NCBI RefSeq assembly: GCF_947498345.1
Contig: NZ_CANMJY010000015.1
Coordinates: forward strand, 28,499-92,498
Direction: 5' to 3'
DNA: 64,000 nt
DNA from: an uncultured Winogradskyella sp.
GTDB taxonomy: Bacteria; Bacteroidota; Bacteroidia; Flavobacteriales; Flavobacteriaceae
Shown: positions 1 through 10,336 of the stretch, piece after piece
Position numbering within the stretch: position 1 is the stretch's first letter
How the letters are laid out: each line of letters opens with the position of its first letter
Position numbers and translations under genes: made by a program
The notes under the pieces: generated by a model
The model's input: the letters and a program-made list of their open reading frames with translations, nothing else
Databases searched by the model: none
Told to the model about the DNA's origin: nothing

Positions 1-1418
1 GTTGTTTTTCATGTAAAAATGAAAAAAACAGTACCACTTCTAATACTACTTTGTCAAAAGATAAAATAATAGAAAAAACAACTCTAGATTATGATTTTAG
101 TACTATTCCTAAGGACACGATAATAGTGTCAGGTAAAGAGATTGTCTTTTTTCTACCCTCAAAAGATGAGCTTCAAATTATTAAAAAAGAGGACAGTATA
201 TTGGAAAAAGATTCACTTTACAGATATAACATTGCACGTGTAAAACAGTACTTGAAATTTCCTGAAGGTATTAAAATATCTAATTCAACAAAGCGGGTTA
301 TCGGTGTAGATCAAGGCAATAGAATACGTTATTATGATAGGTTAGATTATTTTAAAAGTAACTACGGCATGTTAATGATGTATAATAGAACATTCCAATA
401 CGTTACAGGTTTTAATACCGAAGAAGAGCTTTATTCTATAATAGATGCGTATTACAGAAATAACCTGCGTTTCGAAATCCCTATTGAACAAAAATTTGTA
501 GTTGCCGAAAATGGCCTAAATATTAGAAGATTAGATGGTACGATAGACGGTAAGTTTAATAATGGAGATGTAGTAGATATTTTAGGCTACAGTGATTCTA
601 TTGCAGAGATTAATGATGACGGAAAGATTTTAAAAGGACGATGGGCAGCGATTAAGTGGAATAATGTTACGGGTAATACATCCAGAGTAAAAAAACGCTA
701 TGTTTTTGAAGGGTTTTTAGGTAGTATAGATGAGGTGAAAGTATATAAAAGTCAAATTTGTTATGGTATTGAATATGAAACCCAAAGACTTTACGATATT
801 ACAGATAATATATACCCTAAGTGCTTAGATTCTTATTTTGATTTTGACCTAATTTCAGAAAAGAGTTTTAACGCAATAAAAGAAATGGATATCAACTTTT
901 ATAAAGAAAATAAACATGTTAAAATTGAAGCTAATGAAGATAATACACAAGACATCAACTTACCCCTTAAAGATACAACGCTAGTATTTAAAAGCATATC
1001 GGATTATAAGGGCTCTTCACATAGTTTTTATGGAGATATAGAGTTTTTAAACCAGTATTTAATGTACCATATTTACTATGAAGCTGAAGACGCATTCTTT
1101 TCGTTTATAGATAAAACATCTGGTAAACAAACTATAATGTTTCAAGGTTTTCCAAATATCTCACCAGATAAAAAGAGGATTATAAGTTTTTATTATGATA
1201 TTTATGATGATGAGTTTTATTTAGAAATTTTTAAAATAAAAAAGGATAGGACTATTAATTTTGAAAAAGGGTTTCGATTTGTACATTGGATTCAAGACCA
1301 CGGTAGTAAAATAAAATGGTTATCCAGCACAGAATTTGCTATAATTATTGTTAATAAAAATAGAATGCACCAATCTGATTATAAGCCTCAATATTTAAAA
1401 GTAAAGTTAAAGTTTTAG
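1..1418 (+). CDS. SH3-like domain lipoprotein, 5' end cut by window edge
   Basis: The reading frame is open from the first bases of the window. A TTG at position 51 could be read as a start, but codons before it read C-F-S-C-K-N-E-K-N, which looks like the end of a lipoprotein signal peptide with the lipidated Cys at codon 12-14. The true start is therefore probably just upstream of the window. The mature protein is about 465 residues. A stretch around 530-720 (GLNIRRLDG, then NNGDVVDIL) resembles a bacterial SH3 (SH3b) domain, a fold often used to bind cell-wall or protein ligands. The rest is rich in Tyr and Asp and I recognise no other domain; repeated Tyr/Phe-Asp strands suggest a beta-rich fold. 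It ends 11 bp before ligA on the same strand and may be co-transcribed with it. The lipoprotein reading is an inference; the function is unknown. Confidence 0.7.
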   Translation, partial: CFSCKNEKNSTTSNTTLSKDKIIEKTTLDYDFSTIPKDTIIVSGKEIVFFLPSKDELQIIKKEDSILEKDSLYRYNIARVKQYLKFPEGIKISNSTKRVIGVDQGNRIRYYDRLDYFKSNYGMLMMYNRTFQYVTGFNTEEELYSIIDAYYRNNLRFEIPIEQKFVVAENGLNIRRLDGTIDGKFNNGDVVDILGYSDSIAEINDDGKILKGRWAAIKWNNVTGNTSRVKKRYVFEGFLGSIDEVKVYKSQICYGIEYETQRLYDITDNIYPKCLDSYFDFDLISEKSFNAIKEMDINFYKENKHVKIEANEDNTQDINLPLKDTTLVFKSISDYKGSSHSFYGDIEFLNQYLMYHIYYEAEDAFFSFIDKTSGKQTIMFQGFPNISPDKKRIISFYYDIYDDEFYLEIFKIKKDRTINFEKGFRFVHWIQDHGSKIKWLSSTEFAIIIVNKNRMHQSDYKPQYLKVKLKF

Positions 1419-1429
1419 CTAAAATTTAA

Positions 1430-3424
<1,995 letters not shown>

Positions 3425-3444
3425 TTTCTTACACGAAATTATGT

Positions 3445-3470
3445 ATTTTATCGATAAAATGTATTTTTTT
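3445..3470 (+). terminator. Putative terminator after ligA
   Basis: A 16-bp perfect palindrome (ATTTTATCGATAAAAT, 3445-3460) is followed by GTATTTTTTT. The stem is AT-rich and weak, so this is a plausible but not strong intrinsic terminator. Confidence 0.4.
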
Positions 3471-3493
3471 ATCGTTTAATTGTAAAAAAATTT

Positions 3494-3501
3494 TATATTC
3501 G
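3494..3501 (+). promoter_or_regulatory. Possible -7 box for the membrane protein at 3525
   Basis: TATATTCG differs from the Bacteroidota -7 consensus TAnnTTTG at one base and lies 23 bp before the start codon. No well-spaced TTTG -33 box is seen, so the assignment is tentative. Confidence 0.3.
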
Positions 3502-3524
3502 CTTCATTAATAAGGGATTGATTA

Positions 3525-4262
3525 ATGATAGTAAATAAAATTTTAAAAGTAGTTTTATTGCTTTTGGGAGGAGTCTTTATAGTGCTTCAAGGCTTTGCTT
3601 TTGAAAAGGAAGGTTCTGCCATAAGTGCATTAATGCTTGTAATACTTACATTTTTATATTGCCGTTGGACAGAACATAAAACCAAATACTTCTTTTGGTT
3701 TTTAATCTTTTTTACAATTGCCCAATTGGTAAGTTTTTATGCTTTTTTTGCGCCAGAATTTAAAGATAGCGAAACAGATTATTTTTATTATACAGCAAAC
3801 ACTCTTTATATCATTTCATATTCTTTTTTAACGATTAAAATGCTTGTGGATCTTAATCTGAAAAAGGTTTTTTCTGAGTTATCTATACCTATAATCATAT
3901 TGATAGTCTTGGATATCTTCTGTGTTATTCTGGTTACTGATACTACACAGAATGTACTTTCATATGAGGAGTATATTTTAGAGTTTGTTTATAATGCCAT
4001 TATAATGCTATTATTATCTGTGGCTTTAATTAATTATATGTATAGAAACGATAATAAATCTATGCTGTTTTTAATTGGTTCTATATGTATTGTATTTTCT
4101 GAGATAATTCAATTAGCTTATTACTATATACTAAATGATAATAACTTAGGATTCATCTATTCGTTCTTTTTGGTAATAGCTTTTTTGTTTTTCTATTTAC
4201 AATCACAATTAGATTTTACAGGCCCAGAACCTGCTTATACTGACGAGCAGTTAGAGGCTTAG
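3525..4262 (+). CDS. Multi-pass membrane protein of unknown function
   Basis: This 245-residue protein is almost entirely hydrophobic. I count about seven or eight likely membrane helices separated by very short loops, beginning with KILKVVLLLLGGVFIVLQGFAF. Between residues about 75 and 90 there is a short acidic loop (FAPEFKDSETDYFYY). The C-terminus is a short acidic tail (PAYTDEQLEA), probably cytoplasmic. I do not recognise the family; the compact multi-helix layout recalls YhhN-like and other small integral membrane proteins, but no diagnostic motif is visible. The stop overlaps the stop of the convergent doxX-like gene by 4 bp. An unlinked own promoter is likely because a terminator-like palindrome separates it from ligA. 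Confidence 0.8.
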   Translation: MIVNKILKVVLLLLGGVFIVLQGFAFEKEGSAISALMLVILTFLYCRWTEHKTKYFFWFLIFFTIAQLVSFYAFFAPEFKDSETDYFYYTANTLYIISYSFLTIKMLVDLNLKKVFSELSIPIIILIVLDIFCVILVTDTTQNVLSYEEYILEFVYNAIIMLLLSVALINYMYRNDNKSMLFLIGSICIVFSEIIQLAYYYILNDNNLGFIYSFFLVIAFLFFYLQSQLDFTGPEPAYTDEQLEA

Positions 4263-4642
4263 TTTTTGCCTAAAAAAGGGATGTTGTTACGTTGTGAAAC
4301 TAATATAACAGCACTCAATGCAAAAGTTAAGATTGCAGTGTAAAATAATACGCCTCCATCACCCTTTACTTCAATTCCTAATTGTGTTAAATGCATCATT
4401 ATAGCACCGCCAATTAGAACTAATGTTAATGCTGCACCAGCCCAAACAGTTTTGGGTATTAGAAGTAATATACCAGCAATAAGTTCTAGTATACCTATGC
4501 CAATTCTTCCGTAAGGCTCCAAGCCCACAGTTTCAAAAATATAAACACTATCTGGATGAGCGGTGAATTTAAAACGGAGTGTTTGTATTAAGATGATAGC
4601 AACTATAATTCTTAATACTAAAATGATTTTCTTAGACTTCAT
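4259..4642 (-). CDS. DoxX family membrane protein
   Basis: A 127-residue protein with four predicted membrane helices, the size and layout of the DoxX family. The pattern is a first helix ending in LRFKFTAHPDS, then GRIGIGILELIAGILLLIP, TVWAGAALTLVLIGGAIMMHL and a last helix before a short basic tail. The GxxELxxGxxLL pattern of the second helix is typical of DoxX. DoxX proteins sit in the cytoplasmic membrane and have been linked to redox or thiol stress in several bacteria, but no specific role can be read here. It converges on the membrane protein gene, the two stop codons overlapping. The 57-bp gap to the phosphatase gene upstream on the same strand would allow co-transcription. Confidence 0.88.
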   Translation of the reverse strand: MKSKKIILVLRIIVAIILIQTLRFKFTAHPDSVYIFETVGLEPYGRIGIGILELIAGILLLIPKTVWAGAALTLVLIGGAIMMHLTQLGIEVKGDGGVLFYTAILTFALSAVILVSQRNNIPFLGKN

Positions 4643-4699
4643 AATTTATAAGGTTTACAAAAATCTTAGACGTTCAAATCTAAGTTACTTACATTTCTT

Positions 4700-5614
4700 C
4701 TATACAATTATAGAAGCTCCATCCGCTTTAGTGGCTTTTCCTAGTTCAAAATAGAAGTCAATTTTTCCAAGATAAAGGCCATATGCTCCTACCTGATTGA
4801 TGAGTACATTTTTACCAACACTATTTTTTTCAATCGTTGGTTTTGGTAAAAATGTATGGGTATGTCCTCCAATAATAAGATCAATATCTTTAGTTGCTTT
4901 TGCTAGGGCTAAATCACAAACTCTATCGGGTTTATTTCGATAATAATAACCTATGTGAGACAAACAGATCACTAAATCACAAGCTTGCTCTTCTTTTAGA
5001 AGACGAGACATATCTTGAGCTATTTCAATAGGGTGATTGTATACGGTTTCTTTATACATGTTTTTATCCACAAGACCTTCGAGTTGTACTCCTAATCCAA
5101 ATACACCTATTTTAATTCCATCTTTTATAAAGGTCTTGTAAGGCTTTACATGCGTGTCCATTACAGTATTCTTAAAGTCGTAATTTGCAGATACAAACTC
5201 AAATTTAGCATGAGGTAATTGCGCATTAAGTCCATCAATTCCGTTGTCGAAATCATGGTTGCCAATAGTCGCTAAATCGTAGTTGAGCATACTCATTAGT
5301 TTAAATTCTAGTTCGCCACCGTAATAGTTGAAATAAGGTGTGCCCTGAAAAATATCACCAGCATCAAACAACAGCGTATTGGGATTTTCTTTTCGAATTG
5401 ATTCTACTAAAGTAGCACGCCTCGCTACACCACCTTTATTAGGGTTTCTTTTATGGTTTGGTCCAAAGGGGTCTATATGACTATGCACATCGTTGGTATG
5501 CAGAATAGTGATTTTTTTAGCATTTGAACTGTTGAAAGATTGCAATCCAATACCGCCAATACCTAACAAAGCAGTCGCAGCTGTAGATTGTTGTATAAAT
5601 TGTCTTCTATTCAT
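4700..5614 (-). CDS. UshA/5'-nucleotidase-type metallophosphatase, N-terminal half of a split enzyme
   Basis: This 304-residue protein is the calcineurin-like metallophosphatase part of a 5'-nucleotidase/UshA-type enzyme, which releases phosphate from nucleotides outside the cytoplasm. The two-metal site motifs are all present: HTNDVHSH (Asp42, His44), DAGDIFQG (Asp87), IGNHDFD (Asn119, His120) and later LSHIGYYY and GGHTHTF. The N-terminus (MNRRQFIQQSTAATALLGIGG) has a twin-arginine-like signal. The substrate-recognition C-terminal domain found in the usual single-chain enzyme is absent and is encoded by the adjacent gene, whose stop codon lies 2 bp before this start. The two products probably form one functional enzyme, in the order C-terminal-domain gene first. 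Confidence 0.93.
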   Translation of the reverse strand: MNRRQFIQQSTAATALLGIGGIGLQSFNSSNAKKITILHTNDVHSHIDPFGPNHKRNPNKGGVARRATLVESIRKENPNTLLFDAGDIFQGTPYFNYYGGELEFKLMSMLNYDLATIGNHDFDNGIDGLNAQLPHAKFEFVSANYDFKNTVMDTHVKPYKTFIKDGIKIGVFGLGVQLEGLVDKNMYKETVYNHPIEIAQDMSRLLKEEQACDLVICLSHIGYYYRNKPDRVCDLALAKATKDIDLIIGGHTHTFLPKPTIEKNSVGKNVLINQVGAYGLYLGKIDFYFELGKATKADGASIIV

Positions 5615-5616
5615 AT

Positions 5617-6378
5617 CTAATCTTCTAGTTTTATAAAGCGATTATCGCGTTTTGGGTTGAGGGTGTCCTTCTTTTTAAAATTATCAATGAGTACATTTCT
5701 AATTTTATAATCAAGAATATATAAACTATCATTAGGGTGAAAAAAATTCATGCTATCACCACCATTATATAAATAATCATTTGTAGCCACATAGTACGTT
5801 GCGGCTTTATCAATGGGCTTTCCGTTTACTGCAACAAAGCTAATTTCAAAATTTTTGGTTAAGGTTAGTTGTAGGTGCTCAGAAACTGGATGCGCACGTT
5901 TGGCTCTTGCTAAATAATCTATCATCATATATATTTGCTCACCTTTTAGAGCAACAACAACAACCGAATTCTCAAAAGGCATTACCTCAAAAGCGGTTCT
6001 TATTGATATATTTCCTTGTGAGATTATAGATCGAATTCCCCCATGATTTAAAAGTACAAAATCAATGGTGTTTCCAGTACGTTTGCTAAAAATAGGATTG
6101 CTTTCTTCAAATACAGCATCTGCTATTAAGTTTCCAATAGTTGTATTAAACTCTCCATCAGATTTAGAATATGTCTCAGGAGCATATGAAATAATGCTGT
6201 CAAGGTTTTTATTTACGTTTTCTCTAAAAGGTGCAATAAAGTTTTCTACATCAGAATCTGTAGTAATAGTTTCATCAATTTCTATACGATTACCCTCAAT
6301 TTTCGACAAATGAAAATCGTTATTACACGAAAAAATAAAAACTAAAAATAGAAGTTTAAAAATATGTTTAATAGTCAT
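5617..6378 (-). CDS. 5'-nucleotidase C-terminal domain lipoprotein
   Basis: This 253-residue protein corresponds to the substrate-binding C-terminal domain of 5'-nucleotidases. Typical segments are GEFNTTIGNLIADAVFE, FVLLNHGGIRS, AFEVMPFENSVVVVALKG and YVATNDYLYNGGD. The start is followed by a hydrophobic stretch ending in FIFSC, a lipobox with Cys18, so the protein is probably lipid-anchored. It lies first in an operon with the separate metallophosphatase gene (2-bp gap), which supplies the catalytic metal site. The division of one enzyme into a lipoprotein and a probably Tat-exported subunit is seen directly here; that they associate is inferred. Confidence 0.92.
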   Translation of the reverse strand: MTIKHIFKLLFLVFIFSCNNDFHLSKIEGNRIEIDETITTDSDVENFIAPFRENVNKNLDSIISYAPETYSKSDGEFNTTIGNLIADAVFEESNPIFSKRTGNTIDFVLLNHGGIRSIISQGNISIRTAFEVMPFENSVVVVALKGEQIYMMIDYLARAKRAHPVSEHLQLTLTKNFEISFVAVNGKPIDKAATYYVATNDYLYNGGDSMNFFHPNDSLYILDYKIRNVLIDNFKKKDTLNPKRDNRFIKLED

Positions 6379-6423
6379 TGAATAACTTATAGGTTGTTAA
6401 CTAATATATGTGCACGCTTTTAC

Positions 6424-6431
6424 TAAATTTG
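6424..6431 (+). promoter_or_regulatory. Promoter -7 box upstream of the DUF6913-like gene and dapA
   Basis: TAAATTTG is an exact match to the TAnnTTTG box and ends 18 bp before the start at 6450. A properly spaced TTTG -33 element is not evident; GTTG lies 27 bp upstream, which is too far. Confidence 0.55.
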
Positions 6432-6449
6432 CACAAAGCCTAAAGATAA

Positions 6450-6968
6450 ATGTTTTTAAAAGCTTTTAAGGAAAAATCAAACCGAAAATACGTTAACAAA
6501 TTGTTAGATGCCAGAAAAGTGGCTGTTAACAATCATAAGGTAAAGACGATTTCGGTACTGTTAAATGCAGACGAATTTAATGATTTCGAAGCTTTTAGGG
6601 CGTATTTTAAAGAATTGAATTTAACATCTCCAAAGCACAAGATTATTGCTTATACTGGTGATGATAAGTTCGAATCTAGCCAATGGGAAACGTATTTTAG
6701 CCCTAAGGATTTTGGTTGGAAAGGAAAAATTAACAATATAGATTTACAGGCTTTTATTGATGAGGATTACGATGTGCTAATAAGTTACTATGAAAATGAA
6801 AATTTACATTTGAATCTTATTACTGCAGCATCTAAAGCAAACTTAAAGGTTGGCTTATGTAGAAATGATGAGCGCTTGTATGATTTAATCATAGAAACCA
6901 AACCAAAAGACATAAAAACTTTTAAAGTAGAATTTAAAAAATATCTAAGCATTCTAAATAAATTATGA
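6450..6968 (+). CDS. DUF6913-like cytoplasmic protein upstream of dapA
   Basis: A 172-residue soluble protein with no signal peptide. It resembles small flavobacterial proteins annotated as DUF6913 that are commonly found next to dapA. It has a basic N-terminus (KEKSNRKYVNKLL), then an alternating strand/helix pattern: TISVLLNADEFNDFEAFRAY, HKIIAYTGDD, YDVLISYYENENLHLN and LKVGLCRNDERLYDLII. This suggests a small alpha/beta fold. No catalytic motif is visible and the function is unknown. Its TGA stop overlaps the dapA start region (ATGATGA), which argues for translational coupling. The assignment to DUF6913 is from memory of family members and should be treated as probable. Confidence 0.8.
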   Translation: MFLKAFKEKSNRKYVNKLLDARKVAVNNHKVKTISVLLNADEFNDFEAFRAYFKELNLTSPKHKIIAYTGDDKFESSQWETYFSPKDFGWKGKINNIDLQAFIDEDYDVLISYYENENLHLNLITAASKANLKVGLCRNDERLYDLIIETKPKDIKTFKVEFKKYLSILNKL

Positions 6969-7852
6969 TGAGCAATTTTATAGGTACAGGAGTTGCATTA
7001 ATAACACCATTCAAACCTGATTTAAGTATCGATTATGACGCATTAGAACGTCTGGTAAAATACAATATCGAAAACGAAATAGAATATTTGGTGATAAGTG
7101 GAACAACAGGTGAAAGTGTTACAGTTACTGCAGAAGAAAAGAAGGCATTAGTAAAATTTATCGCTAAGATAAATAATGGAAGATTACCACTGGTTTTAGG
7201 CATTGGTGGTAATAATACGACTTCTATAATAAATGAAATTAAAACAACAGATTTTTCTGATATAGATGCCATTTTATCAGTTTCCCCATATTACAGTAAG
7301 CCAACTCAAGAAGGTATATATCAGCACTTTAAAGCTATATCAGAGATTTCTCCATTGCCAATTATAATGTACAATGTACCAGGAAGAACATCTTCTAATA
7401 TGTTGCCTGAAACAACAGTAAGGTTAGCAAATGATTTTGAAAACATTATAGGAGTAAAAGAAGCAGGTAATAATGTGCAGCAATATTTAGAATTGTTAAG
7501 GACAAAGCCTAGTGATTTTTTAATTATTTCTGGCGATGACGATTTGGCTTTGGGTGTTGTTTTGGCAGGAGGATCTGGCGTTATTTCTGTTATTGGACAG
7601 GCTTTGCCAAAAGAATTCTCTGAGATGATTCGTTTAGGTATTGCAGGTAAAGCTAAGGAGGCTTATAATACGCATTTTAAATTAATGCCTATTACAGGTT
7701 TAATTTTTTCAGAAAACAACCCTGCAGGTATTAAAGCTGTTTTAGATGCTCTGAATATATCGAGATCGTATGTAAGATTGCCTTTGGTTGAGGCCACAGA
7801 TATGCTCAAAAAAAATATCGAAACAGCTATACGAGACTTGGGCAAAAGTTAA
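6965..7852 (+). CDS. dapA: 4-hydroxy-tetrahydrodipicolinate synthase DapA
   Basis: DapA condenses pyruvate with aspartate semialdehyde, the first committed step toward lysine and meso-diaminopimelate for the cell wall. The 295 residues form a TIM barrel with the family hallmarks: SGTTGES (Thr47-Thr48), YNVPGRT (Tyr136, Arg141) and GVKEAGNN with Schiff-base Lys165. Length is typical. The first ATG overlaps the upstream TGA by 4 bp; a second ATG one codon later would also serve. The context (downstream of the DUF6913-like gene) is common in the family. Confidence 0.98.
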   Translation: MMSNFIGTGVALITPFKPDLSIDYDALERLVKYNIENEIEYLVISGTTGESVTVTAEEKKALVKFIAKINNGRLPLVLGIGGNNTTSIINEIKTTDFSDIDAILSVSPYYSKPTQEGIYQHFKAISEISPLPIIMYNVPGRTSSNMLPETTVRLANDFENIIGVKEAGNNVQQYLELLRTKPSDFLIISGDDDLALGVVLAGGSGVISVIGQALPKEFSEMIRLGIAGKAKEAYNTHFKLMPITGLIFSENNPAGIKAVLDALNISRSYVRLPLVEATDMLKKNIETAIRDLGKS

Positions 7853-7912
7853 ATTTTATCTAAACTATATTTAGCACCCAAATTTGAGCTTATTTTAGCA
7901 CATAATTTTTAC

Positions 7913-7943
7913 TTTCAAATTCCGTTAATAATGCGTACTTTTG
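7913..7943 (+). promoter_or_regulatory. bamD operon promoter
   Basis: TACTTTTG (7936-7943) is a perfect Bacteroidota -7 box, and TTTC (7913-7916) lies 19 bp upstream as a near-consensus -33 box. It overlaps an upstream in-frame ATG at 7931, so that ATG cannot be the start of the mature transcript; the next ATG at 7961 can. Confidence 0.75.
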
Positions 7944-7960
7944 CAACTTGTTTAAAATTT

Positions 7961-8770
7961 ATGAAGCGAGGACTTTACATATTATTTATTACCACAGTGT
8001 TAGTTTCGTGCAGTGACTTTCAGAAAGCCTTAAGGTCTGAAGATGTGGGTGAGAAATTCAAACTGGGTACTGAATTGTTCGAAGCTGGTAAATATAACAA
8101 AGCATTTCGATTGTTTGAGCAAGTGCTTCCTAAGTACAGAGGGAAACCCCAAGCAGAAAAATTGACATTTATGCATGCTATGTGCTCGTACCAATTGAAG
8201 GATTATTACATATCTAGCTATCATTTTGATAAGTTTACAGATGTATATCCTAAAAGTGAGAAAGCAGAACAAGCCGCATTCTTATCCGCAAAAGGCTATT
8301 ATTACAATTCCCCTGTATATTCTAAAGAACAAAAAGAAACCGTAGAGGCTATTGAGAAATTTCAATTGTTCATTAATCAATATCCTAATTCACAATATGG
8401 AGAAGAAGCTAATAAGCTTGTTAAAGAATTAGACTATAAGTTAGAAAAAAAGGCTTTCGAAATTGCTAAGCAATATGATTTAATAAGGGATTACAAAGCT
8501 TCTGTAAAATCATTCAACAACTTTTTGTTTGATTTTCCAGGTTCAAGATTGAAAGAAGAAGCGTTGTATTATAGGTTACATGCAGAATATAACTTAGCAC
8601 TTTTAAGTATAGAAAGCCTTAAAGCAGAACGATTACAGCTCGCTATAAATTATTATAAAGCGTTTAAAAAAGCATATCCAAACTCACAGTTTCAAGAAGA
8701 AACTTTAGAATGGCAGCAGAAATTAAACGAAGAATTACAAAAAATTAATACAAAAGATAATACTAAATAA
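7961..8770 (+). CDS. bamD: Outer membrane assembly lipoprotein BamD
   Basis: BamD is the essential lipoprotein of the BAM complex that inserts beta-barrel proteins into the outer membrane. The start at 7961 is chosen over an in-frame ATG at 7931 because the promoter -7 box lies at 7936-7943. This also gives a clean lipoprotein signal, MKRGLYILFITTVLVSC, with lipidated Cys17. The mature part consists of TPR-like repeats (FKLGTELFEAGKYNKAFRLF, then YQLKDYYISSYHFDKF, IEKFQLFINQYPNSQY). About 269 residues is the usual size. It heads an operon with rpoZ, coaBC and porD; the rpoZ start follows its stop without a gap. Confidence 0.93.
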   Translation: MKRGLYILFITTVLVSCSDFQKALRSEDVGEKFKLGTELFEAGKYNKAFRLFEQVLPKYRGKPQAEKLTFMHAMCSYQLKDYYISSYHFDKFTDVYPKSEKAEQAAFLSAKGYYYNSPVYSKEQKETVEAIEKFQLFINQYPNSQYGEEANKLVKELDYKLEKKAFEIAKQYDLIRDYKASVKSFNNFLFDFPGSRLKEEALYYRLHAEYNLALLSIESLKAERLQLAINYYKAFKKAYPNSQFQEETLEWQQKLNEELQKINTKDNTK

Positions 8771-9100
8771 ATGATGGACTTAAAAAAGACAGACGCTCCA
8801 GTTTCAACGGTAACGTATAACAGAAATGAGGTTGATGCTCCGACTGATAATATCTATGAAGCCATTTCTGTAATCGCGAAGCGTGCAGAACAAATCAATA
8901 CAGATATCAGACGTGAGTTAATTGATAAGTTAGAAGAGTTTGCTACTTATAACGATAGTCTTGAAGAAATTTTTGAAAACAAGGAACAAATTGAAGTTTC
9001 TAAGTTTTACGAGAAATTACCAAAACCACATGCTTTAGCTGTAAAAGAGTGGTTAGATGATAAGATTTATCACAGAAACACTGAGGATACTCAAGAATAA
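8771..9100 (+). CDS. rpoZ: RNA polymerase omega subunit (RpoZ-like)
   Basis: A 109-residue protein matching the flavobacterial form of the RNA polymerase omega subunit, which aids assembly and stability of the beta-prime subunit. The diagnostic part is NIYEAISVIAKRAEQINTDI (an omega-type conserved helix with ISVIAKRA), followed by RRELIDKLEEFA. The C-terminus is acidic. The start immediately follows the bamD stop; there are two possible ATGs, at 8771 and 8774. Conserved position between bamD and coaBC supports the call, since the flavobacterial omega is divergent from the well-known proteobacterial sequence. Confidence 0.88.
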   Translation: MMDLKKTDAPVSTVTYNRNEVDAPTDNIYEAISVIAKRAEQINTDIRRELIDKLEEFATYNDSLEEIFENKEQIEVSKFYEKLPKPHALAVKEWLDDKIYHRNTEDTQE

Positions 9101-9124
9101 ATCTCGATTATCGAGTAAATTTCC

Positions 9125-10336
9125 ATGTCTATTCTAAAAGACAAAAACATTTTATTAGGCATTACTGCTGGTATTGCCGCATACAAATCTGCTAGTTTAG
9201 TAAGATTATTCATTAAAGCAGGCGCTAACGTTAAGGTTGTTATGACGCCTGCTTCTAAGGATTTTATAACTCCACTCACACTTTCTACATTATCCAAAAA
9301 CCCAGTCTATTCTGCTTTTGTAGATGAAGAAGACGATGGGCAGGTATGGAATAACCATGTTGATTTAGGATTATGGGCAGATTATTTTGTTATAGCTCCT
9401 GCTACTGCAAATACTATGGCAAAAATGGCAAATGGTGTTTGTGATAATATACTATTGGCAACTTACCTTTCGGCTAAATGTCCTGTATATTTTGCACCAG
9501 CTATGGATCTGGATATGTACAAGCACAAATCCACCAAAACCTCGTTTGAAAAATTAGCATCTTACGGAAATAAAATGATTCCTGCAGGTATTGGTGAATT
9601 AGCGAGCGGATTAGTTGGTGAAGGACGGATGGCAGAACCTGAAGATATTATTAACTTTATAGAAAAGGATATTCTAGACCAATTACCTTTAGTTGGTAAA
9701 CGAATTCTCATTACAGCTGGCCCAACTTACGAAGCTTTAGACCCAGTACGTTTTATTGGGAATCATTCTAGTGGGAAAATGGGGTTCGAAATAGCTGCTG
9801 CTGCTGCGAATCTTGGAGCTGAGGTTGTCTTGGTAACTGGTCCAACTCACCAAAGCATTAGCCATAGTTTGGTACTGGTAAGATCTGTAGTTAGCGCAGA
9901 AGATATGTATAATGAAGTTCATAAACATTTTAGTAATTCTGATATAGCAATACTTTCTGCAGCAGTTGCAGATTACAGACCCAAAATTGTAGCCGATAAG
10001 AAAATAAAAAAGAGCGATACAACGTTTAGTATTGAATTAGAAAAAACTAAGGATATTTTAAAATCGCTTGGAGAGATTAAGAAACACCAATTTTTGGTAG
10101 GTTTTGCACTCGAAACCAATGATGAGCTAGAGCATGCTAAAGGTAAATTAAAATCCAAAAACCTAGACTTGATAGTACTCAATTCCTTACAGGATAAAGG
10201 CGCAGGTTTTGGAGTATCAACAAATAAAGTTACATTTATAACATCGTCTAACGATATTATTGAAAACCCACTTAAGTCTAAAGCAGAAGTAGCTAAAGAT
10301 TTAATGCAACAGATATTAAAACAATTACATGCGTAA
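9125..10336 (+). CDS. coaBC: Bifunctional phosphopantothenoylcysteine decarboxylase / phosphopantothenate-cysteine ligase CoaBC
   Basis: CoaBC carries out two consecutive steps of coenzyme A synthesis: joining cysteine to 4'-phosphopantothenate, then FMN-dependent decarboxylation. The first half is the flavoprotein CoaC domain: GITAGIAAYKSASLVRLF, the PATANTMAKMANGVCDN segment with the active-site Cys, and PAMDLDMY. The second half is CoaB: ITAGPTYEALDPVRFIGN, HSSGKMGFE, AAVADYRPK and LVGFALETND. At 403 residues it is full length. It lies 24 bp after rpoZ and its end overlaps the next gene by 8 bp, so it is in the bamD operon. Another CoA gene, coaE, occurs at 27.5 kb. Confidence 0.97.
   Translation: MSILKDKNILLGITAGIAAYKSASLVRLFIKAGANVKVVMTPASKDFITPLTLSTLSKNPVYSAFVDEEDDGQVWNNHVDLGLWADYFVIAPATANTMAKMANGVCDNILLATYLSAKCPVYFAPAMDLDMYKHKSTKTSFEKLASYGNKMIPAGIGELASGLVGEGRMAEPEDIINFIEKDILDQLPLVGKRILITAGPTYEALDPVRFIGNHSSGKMGFEIAAAAANLGAEVVLVTGPTHQSISHSLVLVRSVVSAEDMYNEVHKHFSNSDIAILSAAVADYRPKIVADKKIKKSDTTFSIELEKTKDILKSLGEIKKHQFLVGFALETNDELEHAKGKLKSKNLDLIVLNSLQDKGAGFGVSTNKVTFITSSNDIIENPLKSKAEVAKDLMQQILKQLHA

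Noticed and set aside
51..53. TTG at 51 as start of the first gene
   Set aside because: The frame is open upstream and encodes a lipobox-like CFSC; the start is more likely before the window.
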